64,000 nt of DNA from Gammaproteobacteria bacterium (lineage in GTDB: Bacteria; Pseudomonadota; Gammaproteobacteria; Steroidobacterales; Foliamicaceae): NCBI GenBank assembly GCA_026707445.1, contig JAPOWV010000013.1, positions 62,001 through 126,000 on the forward strand, read 5' to 3'. The number at the start of each line of letters is the position of its first letter. Positions within the stretch are counted from its first letter, which is position 1. Under the pieces are notes generated by a model, which worked only from the letters and a program-made list of their open reading frames with translations, made no database searches and was not told the DNA's origin. The position numbers and the translations under genes are program-made. Positions 34,898-43,934 of the stretch are shown here, piece by piece.

Positions 34898-36339
34898 CAG
34901 CCGATCTGGCAACCGACGTTCTTCGTCTGGTAGTAGTTGCGTATCGCGTCCTGTCCCTTTTCCCTTCCGAACCCGGATTCGCCCACGCCGCCAAACGGCG
35001 TCTCGATGCCGCCGGCGAACCACTTGTTGATGAAGATCTGCCCGCCCTTCAGCCGAGCCGCAATCCGGTGCGCCGCTTCCAGGTCCTGGGTGAACACGCC
35101 GGCGCAAAGCCCGTAACGCGTGCCATTGGCGATGGAAACGCCCTCCTCTTCACTATCGAAGGCGCTGATGCAGAGAACCGGACCGAAGGCTTCCTGTTGC
35201 ATGGCGTCCATGTCCGGAGACGCGTCGCAAATTAGAGTCGGCTGCATGAAGTACCCGGGACTGTCGGCAACCCTTGCGCCGCCTCTGGCAATCTTCGCGC
35301 CCGCGTCGACGGCCGACTGCACCAGGCCTTCGACTCTCTGAAGCTGCCGCTCGGAAATGAGCGGCGTGATGTCGCTGTTGTCCTTGCCATGCCCGATGGA
35401 GAGGCCGTCCACCATCTCGCAGAGCCGGTCCACGACATCGTCGTAAATGCTGCGGTGAACAAGCAGGCGCGACATGGCGGAGCACACCTGCCCGGAGAAG
35501 AAGAAGATCCCCACGCGCGTGCTGGCCACAACCTTGTCCAGGTCCGCATCCGGCATGACCATGCCCGCCGACTTGCCCCCCAGTTCCACGACCGCGGGAA
35601 TGATCCGGCGCGCGGCGCAATCGAGAATCTTGCGCCCGGTCGGCACCGAACCCGTAAATACGAGCTGGTTGACGTCGGGATGTTCGCAAAGCGCGGTGCC
35701 GCAGTCGTCGCCGTAGCCGGCAATGATGTTTATTGCGCCGTCCGGAAACCCGACGCAACCGGCGATCTCGCCAAGGAAGGTGTTGTGCAGCGGATCCAGT
35801 TCCGGCGACTTGATTACCACCGTGTTGCCGGCAGCCAGGGCGGGTGCGACCCCCCGGGCCACGAGTTCGATCGGGAAATTCCACGGAATGATGTGCGCCG
35901 ACACGCCGTGCGGCTCGGGAATGGTGTAGTCGATGAAGCCCTTGCCCAGGGGAATGTAGCTGCCCTCGATCTTGTCCGCCAGGCCACCGTAATACTCGAA
36001 GTACTGGGCGGCGCAGTCCACCTGGTCGATCGAATCGACCATGCCCATGCCGCTCTCGTGGCAGATGACTTCGGCGATCTCGTCCTGCCGGCGGCGAAGC
36101 TCCCGGGCCACGTCGATCAGCATCCGCCCCCGGTTGATCGGTCTGAGATCGGCCAGGGCCCGGGAATCGAAACATTGCTTTGCCGCGGCGACGGCGAGGT
36201 GGACATCCCCGGCTTCCGCGCGCGCTATTTCCGCGATCTTCTCCCCGGTCGCCGGATCCTCGACCTCGATTGTCCGCCCGGCGACCGAAGCGATGAAATG
36301 ACCGTCAATGTAATTCTTCCAGTGGCTCCTGATTCCCAT
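34897..36339 (-). CDS. aldehyde dehydrogenase (betaine/aminobutyraldehyde type)
   Basis: 480-residue ALDH. PWNFPIELVARGVAPALAAGN binds the cofactor, VELGGKSAGMVM holds the general base and FFFSGQVCSAMSRLL the nucleophilic Cys. ATG 36339 has AGGAGAGG upstream. First gene of a seven-gene operon running to 28675 and the closest gene to tandem dyad site 4, about 40 nt upstream. Aldehydes such as aminobutyraldehyde or guanidinobutyraldehyde are plausible substrates given the ureohydrolase and aminotransferase downstream (inference). Confidence 0.88.
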   Translation of the reverse strand: MGIRSHWKNYIDGHFIASVAGRTIEVEDPATGEKIAEIARAEAGDVHLAVAAAKQCFDSRALADLRPINRGRMLIDVARELRRRQDEIAEVICHESGMGMVDSIDQVDCAAQYFEYYGGLADKIEGSYIPLGKGFIDYTIPEPHGVSAHIIPWNFPIELVARGVAPALAAGNTVVIKSPELDPLHNTFLGEIAGCVGFPDGAINIIAGYGDDCGTALCEHPDVNQLVFTGSVPTGRKILDCAARRIIPAVVELGGKSAGMVMPDADLDKVVASTRVGIFFFSGQVCSAMSRLLVHRSIYDDVVDRLCEMVDGLSIGHGKDNSDITPLISERQLQRVEGLVQSAVDAGAKIARGGARVADSPGYFMQPTLICDASPDMDAMQQEAFGPVLCISAFDSEEEGVSIANGTRYGLCAGVFTQDLEAAHRIAARLKGGQIFINKWFAGGIETPFGGVGESGFGREKGQDAIRNYYQTKNVGCQIG

Positions 36340-36379
36340 GCGAATCCTCTCCTGCCGTCATGCCGGGACGCGGCGCCGA

Positions 36380-36396
36380 GTATACTCTTTGTATAC
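36380..36396. promoter_or_regulatory. tandem GTATAC dyad operator (site 4)
   Basis: GTATAC at 36380-36385 and 36391-36396, 11 bp apart, in the 80-nt gap between the CocE-type gene and the seven-gene amine operon. On the minus strand the second hexamer overlaps TATACT, a 5-of-6 match to a -10 box, so a bound protein would block the promoter. Same arrangement as sites 1 and 2. Confidence 0.6.
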
Positions 36397-36419
36397 ACAC
36401 AAGCGGCGCCGGGCCCCGC

Positions 36420-38174
36420 CTATTCGCCCGGGGCCGTGAACACGGGCAGCAGCAGCCGTGAAGGGCGCTCCGTATCGTGATACAGCGTTTGCCTGGTGAC
36501 CGCAGTGCTGCCGTCCGGCGCATTGCCCGAGTTGTTGTTCGGAAAAATCCACGGATAGACGCTGCTCGAAACAGTCACCCGCAGGCGGTGGCCGGCTCGA
36601 ACGGTATGACCGACGGGCGAAAACTCGAATCGCAGCAGCGTCGGCTGCCCCGGTATCAGCGGGATTTCCGCATCCAGACCATTGCGATAGCGGGCCCGGA
36701 CGAAAGCCGCGGGCTTGGGATGCAGCCGGTACACCGACCCGTCCGGCGCGATGTCATGGACCGCCGCGCTGAAATCCGTATCCTGGGCCTCCGACGACAC
36801 ATGTAGCTCCAGCTCAAGTCCTCCGAGAATGGTCTGCGCTTCCTCGAACGCGGCGCTCGTATACGTCAGCACGTCCGACCGGTCGGACGGCATCTGCCAG
36901 TCCTGGCCGGGATTGAAGACCGGGCTTCGAACCGGATCGCGCGGATCATAGGCAAAGCTGTCGGGCGGGTCGTCATCGGGTGGCTGCCAGGCGAGCGCGC
37001 CCCGGGCCTCGGGACCCGCCGCATCACCATCGCCGGCAAGGTAAAGCGATCGCGTTCGAGTATCACCGAGCGGAAAGCGGGTGAACTCAAGCCATTCGTG
37101 GCTGCCGGTCAGGTACAGGCGCACCCCGGGTTGGTGAAAGCTGCTCTTGCCTTTCAGACACCAGTCGAAGAACTCCCGGGTGATCTCCTGGCCCGGCAGA
37201 AAGGCCTGATCGGGCAGCGTCATTCCCGCGGCGGCCCTGATTGGCTCGCCGGTCAGGTAGTCGTAACCTCCATCGGGCGCGGGGAAGTGTTCCCACGGCC
37301 CGACGACCAGGAAGTGCTCATCCGGGTTCATCGAATGCCGCTCCAGGCCCAGGTAGTGAGCAATGGTTCCGGGGCGGGTTCCGTCGAACCACCCGGTAAA
37401 GGCCAGACTCGGAATATGTACCCTGCCGTAATCCTGCTTTTCAAGATGCAGCGGGTCCCATTGCGGAGCTTGTGCATCGCGCGCCAGGAACTGCCGATAC
37501 ACGGCGGACGGCTTGCCGTAGACGACCTCATCGGCCCCCTGGATCGTCCCATGCGCCAGGGCCGCATCCCAGTCAATCGCCTCAAGCGCGTCAATGTCGG
37601 CGCTGGCCAGGTTCGCGGGCCAGGAAATCGCCCAACCGAACCGCAGGATACCGTCACCGTGGGGCAGGTCCTTTCTCGGGCCCCAGGCGGTTGCGCTCGG
37701 CGTTATGCAGCTCAGGTGCGGCGGCTGCTCAAGGGCCGTATACAGCTGATTGGTGCCCGTGTACGAGGCACCGCGCATCGCCACACGGCCATTCGACCAG
37801 GGCTGGCGCGCAATCCACTCCACGACATCGTGACCATCCTCACCGGAGCGCCCGAACAACTCGAACTCGCCTTCCGACTCCCCCTGCCCGCGCGAGTCCA
37901 CAAGCACCATCGCATAGCCGTGATCGCCCCAGTACCCGGCTTCGTTGCGAAAGTTGATTCCATGGTCGCCGCGTCCATAAGGGGTGATCTCGACTATGGC
38001 GGGGTACTGGCCGGGACCCGGCAGATAAGCGTCGCCGATGAGCGTAACGCCGTCGCGCATGGGAATCGCGAGGTCCTCGCGAAAGCCGGGCTCGAACTCG
38101 CCTCCTCCGCAGCCGGCAAGCAGCAGAAGAGTGAATGCGATACCCGCAAGACCGATCAACAACTTGTGCAGCAC
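36420..38174 (-). CDS. CocE/NonD family hydrolase, lipoprotein
   Basis: 584 residues. N-terminal lipoprotein signal with lipobox LLAGC (C22), so anchored outside the cytoplasm. Alpha/beta hydrolase of the X-Pro dipeptidyl-peptidase/cocaine esterase class: ITPYGRGD, LVDSRGQGESEGEF, nucleophile elbow GASYTG (S137), and a C-terminal jelly-roll domain with VRAGHRLRVTVSSSVYP. Start GTG 38174 has GGGGGA 10 nt upstream, 4 nt after the enolase-family stop. It may cleave esters or amides before uptake by the TRAP system of the same operon. Confidence 0.88.
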   Translation of the reverse strand: MLHKLLIGLAGIAFTLLLLAGCGGGEFEPGFREDLAIPMRDGVTLIGDAYLPGPGQYPAIVEITPYGRGDHGINFRNEAGYWGDHGYAMVLVDSRGQGESEGEFELFGRSGEDGHDVVEWIARQPWSNGRVAMRGASYTGTNQLYTALEQPPHLSCITPSATAWGPRKDLPHGDGILRFGWAISWPANLASADIDALEAIDWDAALAHGTIQGADEVVYGKPSAVYRQFLARDAQAPQWDPLHLEKQDYGRVHIPSLAFTGWFDGTRPGTIAHYLGLERHSMNPDEHFLVVGPWEHFPAPDGGYDYLTGEPIRAAAGMTLPDQAFLPGQEITREFFDWCLKGKSSFHQPGVRLYLTGSHEWLEFTRFPLGDTRTRSLYLAGDGDAAGPEARGALAWQPPDDDPPDSFAYDPRDPVRSPVFNPGQDWQMPSDRSDVLTYTSAAFEEAQTILGGLELELHVSSEAQDTDFSAAVHDIAPDGSVYRLHPKPAAFVRARYRNGLDAEIPLIPGQPTLLRFEFSPVGHTVRAGHRLRVTVSSSVYPWIFPNNNSGNAPDGSTAVTRQTLYHDTERPSRLLLPVFTAPGE

Positions 38175-38178
38175 GGCA

Positions 38179-39327
38179 CTAGTCCCCCGGCACGCTTGCG
38201 TAGAAAATCGGGGAGTCCGGCGTGATGTCCACCCCTATCCCAGGGATTTCCGGCAGGACCAGGGCGCCATTCTCGATACGCCATCCGGCTTCCCACAATC
38301 TTTCGAACAGGGCCTGGTGCAGCAGATGCATTTCAATACTGTCGGTGCCCGCAAGGGCGGCAGCCACCTGCGCGTTGGCTGCAAGGGCGACCGCCGAGCC
38401 GGAGGCGTGGTAGGTCACCGGCTTGCGATAGGCCCGGCCCAGCGCCGCGATGCGGCGAAGCTCGGTGACCCCTCCGCAAATGATCGCATCGGCCTGCAGA
38501 TAGTCCACCACTTCCTTACTCAGGAATTCCCGGTAACGGTCCAATCCGGCCTCGACTTCGGGACCGGACAAGGCGATCCCGGTATCGCGCCGAATGGTCC
38601 GCCAACCCGACAAATCGCGCAGTTCGGTAGGCGCTTCATAGAAATAGATGTCGAACGGAACAAGCGCCCTCCCCAGCCTGATCGCGTCGGCGACCCCGGG
38701 TTTGAACAATGCATCGACCATGAGCCTGGGACCGGATCCGAGCGCTCTTCGGACCGCGCCTGCCCGTTCCACGTCCTCCTCAAGGGTGGCGCCGGCCACC
38801 TTGATCTTCGCGCCGCAGCATCCCCGGTCCATCGCAGCCGCCATGTCCGAAGCCAGCGACTCAGGGGTATATCCCTCCGCGTACAGGCCACCAGACCCAT
38901 ATACGGGTACTGCAGTCGAATTTCCGCCCAGCAACCGGTGCAGCGGCTGCCCCAGAGTCTGCGCCCAGACATCCCAAATGGCGATATCGATACCGCTGGC
39001 CGCGGCATACAGCGCACTGCCCTTGCGGCTCATGACGCCGGTGGAGATCATGCTTCGCCATATCCGCTCCGGCTCGGACACGCTGGCGCCGATGATGCGC
39101 GGAGCGAGGTCCGACTCGATTATCGTGACGACCGAACCCGGATCGCCGCCGTCGCACCAGGACTCGCCTACCCCGACCAGGCCCTGTTCGGTGCTTACGA
39201 ATACAAGTACGGCGTGCTTGACCGGAAACTCCAGATGAGGATTTCGGAACTCGGTTTCATAACGTGTCGATAACACGCGCACGTCCACCCGGTCGATGCG
39301 CATCCGATCCGACAACTTGGTACTCAT
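38179..39327 (-). CDS. mandelate racemase/muconate lactonizing enzyme family protein (enolase superfamily)
   Basis: 382 residues from ATG 39327. Metal and acid/base residues by eye: K174-x-K176 in GAKIKVAG, D205 in LMVDALF, E231 in IYFYEAPTE, Asp in LQADAIICGG and H307 in YHASGS. The KxK plus His/Asp dyad is the mandelate-racemase arrangement for acid sugar dehydration or racemisation. LMVDALF replaces the common MVDAN. The start has no good ribosome binding site; ATG 39303 is possible. It lies between the M81 peptidase and CocE-type genes in the TRAP operon. Confidence 0.85.
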   Translation of the reverse strand: MSTKLSDRMRIDRVDVRVLSTRYETEFRNPHLEFPVKHAVLVFVSTEQGLVGVGESWCDGGDPGSVVTIIESDLAPRIIGASVSEPERIWRSMISTGVMSRKGSALYAAASGIDIAIWDVWAQTLGQPLHRLLGGNSTAVPVYGSGGLYAEGYTPESLASDMAAAMDRGCCGAKIKVAGATLEEDVERAGAVRRALGSGPRLMVDALFKPGVADAIRLGRALVPFDIYFYEAPTELRDLSGWRTIRRDTGIALSGPEVEAGLDRYREFLSKEVVDYLQADAIICGGVTELRRIAALGRAYRKPVTYHASGSAVALAANAQVAAALAGTDSIEMHLLHQALFERLWEAGWRIENGALVLPEIPGIGVDITPDSPIFYASVPGD

Positions 39328-39334
39328 CCGCACG

Positions 39335-40831
39335 TCAATCCGGTTGGGTCGAGGATGGCGGCCACAGCGGTCGCGGCACAACGGGTACGTCGTCCAGCGG
39401 CCAGACAGGCCGCTTCAGATTGCGGTACGGGAGTGTCGAGAAATCCATTGTGACCGTCCCGGGCGTGTCGCAGTAAATGATCTGACCGAGAGGCGCATAC
39501 GCTTTGGCGAAATGCTGGGTGGACTTGACCACGATGACCTTCTTTTGCTCAAGGTCAATGCCGTGTCCTTCGAAAACATGTCGACTGAAGACCTGATGGC
39601 GCTCGGAACCGATCACGACATCGACCCCGCCGACACGTATTGCCGCCGACCTGCCCAGCGGGACAGTGGGCTTGCCTCGGCCGAACCATTGCTGATGGAC
39701 ATCGTTGGCCACGGCGAGCACCTCGGCCTCCACGTCGAACGGGCTCCCGGACTGCGGACCTACCTTGCCGCCCAATCGCAGGGAAATGCGGCTGCCCGGT
39801 CCCGCCAGATGGCAAAAGTCCGCTGAGATGGGATCCCAGAGCACGCCGAAAGCCGCATCGTCGACTCCCCGGCGCAGAAGTTCGGCCAGAATCACGGTCG
39901 AATCGCCACCTGCGCCTCCGCCCGAATTGTCGGCCCGCTCCGCAATGACGACCCGCCCCCTGGCCGCGGCCGCCTCGCGCAGCGCTTCATCCAGGGACAC
40001 GCCGATATTTCCTTGCTGCATGACCGCATCGACAAAGGCCTGGGCCAACTGCGAGGCGATTTGCTCGCCCGATTCGGGATCGTCATTCGTGATCACGACG
40101 ATGGCCGCGCCCACGTCTTCGTGGTCCGCACCGAAGAACCCGTGAAACGCCGATGCGCTGAGGACTCCGCCCGACTCCTCGACCGATCGCAACTGCGACA
40201 CGAAATCGGACATCCGCCCAAACGTCGTTGGAGATACGGTCATAAGCGGGACGCGCAATGCAGTGCAGGCAGGCCGGATGCGGCCCTCCCGCATGGCCTT
40301 CAGCAAGTCCACCGCGCCCGCGCCCCTCTCGGCAAAGTCGACATGCGGATACTCGCGGCAGCAGATCAGGAAATCCGCAGCATCCAGCATCGCCGCGCTC
40401 ACATTGCCGTGCAGGTCGCACACGGCGGCGATGGGAACCTTCGCGCCCACCTGTTCGCGGATGCCCTGCAGAAGGTCTCCCTCGCAATCGGGTGTCTCCA
40501 TGGCCGACATGGCTCCGTGCAGAAACACGAAGACGGCGTCGATCCGGCCCGCCTTGCGCAAATCATCCAGGATCCTTTCCCGGATCCGTTGCCAACAGGA
40601 CGCTGAGGCCGGCGCGGCCGGGATTGCGTTCAGGAAGAGACCCGGAACGACCTCGATGCCGAGCCTGCATGCCCGTTCCACCGCGCCGCCATAGGCCAGG
40701 AGGTTTACGTTCTCCGGCGGCTCAGGATCGTTGCGCGGGTCCCAGCATTGTCCGGTAAAGCTGTCCCAGCCCGTCGGAATGGGCGAGAAGACGTTTGTCT
40801 CCTGCACGACACCGCAGACGAATAGCCTCAT
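39335..40831 (-). CDS. M81 family metallopeptidase (MlrC-like)
   Basis: 498 residues; the family includes MlrC, which hydrolyses the linear tetrapeptide product of microcystin. N-terminal VVQETNVFSP, FLHGAMSAM, CDLHGNVS and YPHVDFAERG supply the Zn-binding His and Asp residues; the C-terminal domain ends with TPGTVTMDFSTLPYRNLKRPVWP. ATG 40831 overlaps the TRAP small-subunit stop as ATGA. Most M81 proteins are unlinked to microcystin; next to a TRAP transporter and DadA, hydrolysis of an unusual amide or peptide taken up by the transporter is likely (inference). Confidence 0.88.
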   Translation of the reverse strand: MRLFVCGVVQETNVFSPIPTGWDSFTGQCWDPRNDPEPPENVNLLAYGGAVERACRLGIEVVPGLFLNAIPAAPASASCWQRIRERILDDLRKAGRIDAVFVFLHGAMSAMETPDCEGDLLQGIREQVGAKVPIAAVCDLHGNVSAAMLDAADFLICCREYPHVDFAERGAGAVDLLKAMREGRIRPACTALRVPLMTVSPTTFGRMSDFVSQLRSVEESGGVLSASAFHGFFGADHEDVGAAIVVITNDDPESGEQIASQLAQAFVDAVMQQGNIGVSLDEALREAAAARGRVVIAERADNSGGGAGGDSTVILAELLRRGVDDAAFGVLWDPISADFCHLAGPGSRISLRLGGKVGPQSGSPFDVEAEVLAVANDVHQQWFGRGKPTVPLGRSAAIRVGGVDVVIGSERHQVFSRHVFEGHGIDLEQKKVIVVKSTQHFAKAYAPLGQIIYCDTPGTVTMDFSTLPYRNLKRPVWPLDDVPVVPRPLWPPSSTQPD

Positions 40832-41316
40832 TTGGCGCCGCCGCCTTCCCCGGAGCGTTGTTCCCACCCTACCAGTTGCGCGAATGCGTAGACGAGCAGG
40901 ATGAGTCCCGCTATCGGAACAATCACGACAATGACCGCGCTGTTCCAATTCATCGCCTCGGTGGCCCGGAACCAGTGACGAAACACGAAGCCCGGACCGT
41001 AGATCAGCCACGGCAGGACGAACGCGCTTATCGCGAGCCAGCGGACGGCGCGAAGCAGCAAAGCCGGAAGGGCCCTTGCGCTCGTGAGTCCTTTCGTCAA
41101 TTTCGGGTCCGCCCGGTGAAAGAGCGCCGAGCCGGCGCCGAGAAGACCGCACCAGATCATGCAGAAGCGCGCCGCCTCTTCGGTCCACGGCGGTGGGTTC
41201 TGAAACACGTAGCGGCCGACGACCTGCAGCAGGACCAGCATGAGCATCGCCGCCAGCATCAGCATCGCCAGTCCCTCCGCGGGGCGATTCACGAAGCGTT
41301 TCAGTATGCGCGACAT
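40828..41316 (-). CDS. TRAP transporter small permease subunit (DctQ type)
   Basis: 162 residues with four hydrophobic helices. The N-terminal amphipathic stretch is followed by AMLMLAAMLMLVLLQVVGRYVF, then WTEEAARFCMIWCGLLGAG, the DctQ signature of helix 2. It partners the large permease in the inner membrane. It overlaps the binding-protein gene by 16 nt. Confidence 0.88.
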   Translation of the reverse strand: MSRILKRFVNRPAEGLAMLMLAAMLMLVLLQVVGRYVFQNPPPWTEEAARFCMIWCGLLGAGSALFHRADPKLTKGLTSARALPALLLRAVRWLAISAFVLPWLIYGPGFVFRHWFRATEAMNWNSAVIVVIVPIAGLILLVYAFAQLVGWEQRSGEGGGAK

Positions 41317-42287
41317 TCGTTTTCCAGCAGGTCCGTGACCGTGTTCATTGTGTCCGAACCCAGCAGATCCTCATACATCCACGATACTGACGCGGCAAGT
41401 TCAGCCAGGAATTCGGCATCAGGCTCGGAAATTGTCACCCCCATTGCGCGCAGTCCGTCCAGGTCCTCGCGGCGCCGGGCCGCGGCAAAAGCACGGTTGG
41501 CGCGCCTGGCGTTGACCAGGGCCGTCTCCAATGCCGCGCGAGCCGCATCGTCGAGACCGTCGCTCCACTTGACCGACAGGGTCACGAAACGTATCCCCGT
41601 GAACAGGTCCAGGGCCAGCATGTGCCTGAGATGGCGCGTATGCCTGAAGGCCAGCGGAACGCCGGGCGGATTCAGATAACCGTCCACTACCGATGTCTGC
41701 AGCGCGGTGGTCACTTCCTCCCAGGCGACCTGCACGGACGAGGCGCCCCAGCTTTCGATCGTGCTGACCTGGTAACGGTCCATTGCACGAATGCGTTGCG
41801 CTCGCAACGTCGTCAGCGAGTCGATGGGTCCACTGCTCGTGAACAGACTCGCCATGCCGCCCACCGTGACCACGTCCACGACCTCGATCCCCCGAGCGCG
41901 CGTCGCAGCGTTCACCAGCTCCAGAAAGCCGGTCCGGTGCATCAGGCAATCCACTTCGCCGGTTTCCCGGAACAGGAACGGCATGCGAAACAAACGCAAC
42001 AGCGGGCTGTACTGCGTCACATCCTGGCCGCCGGAGATATTGATGGGCAGCAGCCCCAGGATCACCTGTTCGTCCCGTTCCAGTTCGCTTCCCAGAGTAC
42101 TGCCCGGAAAAACCCGGGTCTGAATGCCATGCCGTCCGAGCTCGTCTCGGAGCGCCCAGGCCCAGACGGCAACCGGATTGCTGTCAATCAGCGCAGTCGA
42201 CATGCCGATGTGCACGGGACTAGCAATGGCTGGAACACCACCAACAGTCAGCACTGCGGCGAGAATGGCGGCACAAACTATTCTCAT
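41301..42287 (-). CDS. TRAP transporter substrate-binding protein (DctP type)
   Basis: 328 residues with a signal peptide over about residues 1-23 (AAILAAVLTVGGVPAIAS). Family features are VFPGSTLGSELERDEQVILG near the start and IRAMDRYQVSTIESWGASSVQVAWEEVTTALQTSVVDGY, where the Arg of RAM binds the ligand carboxylate in known DctP proteins. ATG 42287 overlaps the large-permease stop as ATGA. The ligand is probably a carboxylate. Confidence 0.87.
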   Translation of the reverse strand: MRIVCAAILAAVLTVGGVPAIASPVHIGMSTALIDSNPVAVWAWALRDELGRHGIQTRVFPGSTLGSELERDEQVILGLLPINISGGQDVTQYSPLLRLFRMPFLFRETGEVDCLMHRTGFLELVNAATRARGIEVVDVVTVGGMASLFTSSGPIDSLTTLRAQRIRAMDRYQVSTIESWGASSVQVAWEEVTTALQTSVVDGYLNPPGVPLAFRHTRHLRHMLALDLFTGIRFVTLSVKWSDGLDDAARAALETALVNARRANRAFAAARRREDLDGLRAMGVTISEPDAEFLAELAASVSWMYEDLLGSDTMNTVTDLLENECRAY

Positions 42288-43567
42288 AGCAGCCCCGCGG
42301 CCTTCGGAAGCCACAAGCTGACACCGGGAAGGAATGCCAGCACAGCGAGCACGACAACGTGCAGCGAAGTGAAGGCGATCGTTCCTCTCACCAGTTGCCC
42401 GTAGGAAACGCCTGTAACGGCGGACGTAACCAGCAATACCGGGCCGAACGGCGGCGTAATCAATCCCAGTGCAAGCGAAAGACATACAACGATGCCTGTG
42501 TGAACCGGGTCCGCGCCGAGCGCAATGGCCTCGGGAACGATCAGGGGCACGACCAGGAAAAGGCCCAGCCGGACCCCGGTGAACATGCCGACCACCAGCA
42601 AGGACGCGACGACGCTGAATAGGTAGGCGCGTCCTGCAAGTCCGCTGCCTGCCACGGCGGTGGACAGCTCGTCCGAAGCCCCCATGATCGCAGCAAGATA
42701 GCTGATCAGGCTGGAAGCGGCGATCAGCACGAATATCGAGCCCACCAGCCTCACGGTGCGACGCAGGGAGTCGACGAGCAGCGTTCGCGACAGCATTCCG
42801 TATACACGGGCGGCTGCAATGGCGAGGACCACGGCCAGAGCGCCGGCTTCCGTGGGCGTGGTGACGCCGAACACGATTCCCGCGACGATGACTATCGGCA
42901 GGGCCAGCGCCGGCAGCGCGCTGCGAGTCGCCTCTCCCAGGTGTTGCAGGTCGAACGGTTCGCCGGCCGGATGTCCTTTCCTGCGGGCAAACGCTGCATT
43001 GGAAACGATGAGAACGGCGGCCAGCATCAGGCCCGGAATGATGCCGGCTGCGAAAAGAGCCGCAATGTCCGTTTCCATGAGTGCGCCGTACATGATCAGA
43101 ATGATGCTGGGCGGGATGATCGGGCCGATAATCGCCGACGCTGCGGTAATGGAGGCGGCATAGTCACCCCTGTAGCCCCGCTCTCGCATGGCGGGAACGA
43201 GCGTATTGCCCAGCGCGGCCGCGTCCGCGGTCGCGGCGCCCGACACACCGGCGAAGAAAACCGACGTCAGGACGTTCACATGGCCGAGCGCTCCCCGGAT
43301 CTTCCCCATCAGGGACAGTGAGAAATCGATCAGGGATCGGGTCACGCCGCCGCGTCCCATGATCTCGCCGGCGAGTATGAACATGGGCAGGGCGGTGAGA
43401 GCGAACGAATCCAGTTGACTGAAAACCCGCTGCGGCACGATCGTCAGGTGCTCGCCGTGCCCCGTAACGAGAAAGAGAACAACCGCAATGGCGCCAACGA
43501 TGTACGCGTATTCCGTACCGCTCAATACCAGGCAGACAACGAGAACGAGAAGAAGCAGCCAGACCAA
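42284..43567 (-). CDS. TRAP transporter large permease (DctM type)
   Basis: 427-residue Na+-coupled permease with about twelve hydrophobic segments. DctM signatures include LPMFILAGEIMGRGGVTRSLI, GVSGAATADAAALG and AIIGPIIPPSIILIMYGAL, with the paired motif PFGPVLLVTSAVTGV in the second half. Start TTG 43567, no alternative ATG. It precedes the binding-protein and small-subunit genes, an M-P-Q order instead of the common P-Q-M. Confidence 0.92.
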   Translation of the reverse strand: MVWLLLLVLVVCLVLSGTEYAYIVGAIAVVLFLVTGHGEHLTIVPQRVFSQLDSFALTALPMFILAGEIMGRGGVTRSLIDFSLSLMGKIRGALGHVNVLTSVFFAGVSGAATADAAALGNTLVPAMRERGYRGDYAASITAASAIIGPIIPPSIILIMYGALMETDIAALFAAGIIPGLMLAAVLIVSNAAFARRKGHPAGEPFDLQHLGEATRSALPALALPIVIVAGIVFGVTTPTEAGALAVVLAIAAARVYGMLSRTLLVDSLRRTVRLVGSIFVLIAASSLISYLAAIMGASDELSTAVAGSGLAGRAYLFSVVASLLVVGMFTGVRLGLFLVVPLIVPEAIALGADPVHTGIVVCLSLALGLITPPFGPVLLVTSAVTGVSYGQLVRGTIAFTSLHVVVLAVLAFLPGVSLWLPKAAGLL

Positions 43568-43574
43568 GTTCCGC

Positions 43575-43934
43575 TCAGCTCTTCACGTACTCATGACCCA
43601 GGGCGAGATACGTCTCCCTCAACCGCACCTTACCGCTCGAATGGAAGTGCCACACATCGAAGAATCGCACCTGGCGCCTGTCGCCGGTTTCCCCCCTGCC
43701 GATGAATTCGCCCTTGCAGAACACCTGGTCCCGGACGGCGACAATGCTGTCGATGACGTGCTTGCCGCGGATGCGCCGCTGGGTGCGAAAAAACCTGTCG
43801 ATTTCCGCTTTTCCCTGGAGGCGCGAATCAGCCCGAACGTAGGTCGCATCTTCGCTGAACAGGCTGACGACCCAGTCCAGATCGTTCGAATCGATGCGGC
43901 GATAGTATTCTTCAACGATCGCCCCGGGAGTCAC
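43575..43934 (-). CDS. SnoaL/NTF2-like protein
   Basis: 119-residue cone-shaped alpha+beta fold: IVEEYYRRIDSNDLDWVVSLFSEDATYVR, GKAEIDRFFRTQRR and VRFFDVWHFHSSGKVRLRETYL are the usual helix and sheet segments. Members are small isomerases, dehydratases or binding proteins. GTG 43934 overlaps the FAD enzyme stop as GTGA. Role in the TRAP operon unknown. Confidence 0.8.
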   Translation of the reverse strand: MTPGAIVEEYYRRIDSNDLDWVVSLFSEDATYVRADSRLQGKAEIDRFFRTQRRIRGKHVIDSIVAVRDQVFCKGEFIGRGETGDRRQVRFFDVWHFHSSGKVRLRETYLALGHEYVKS

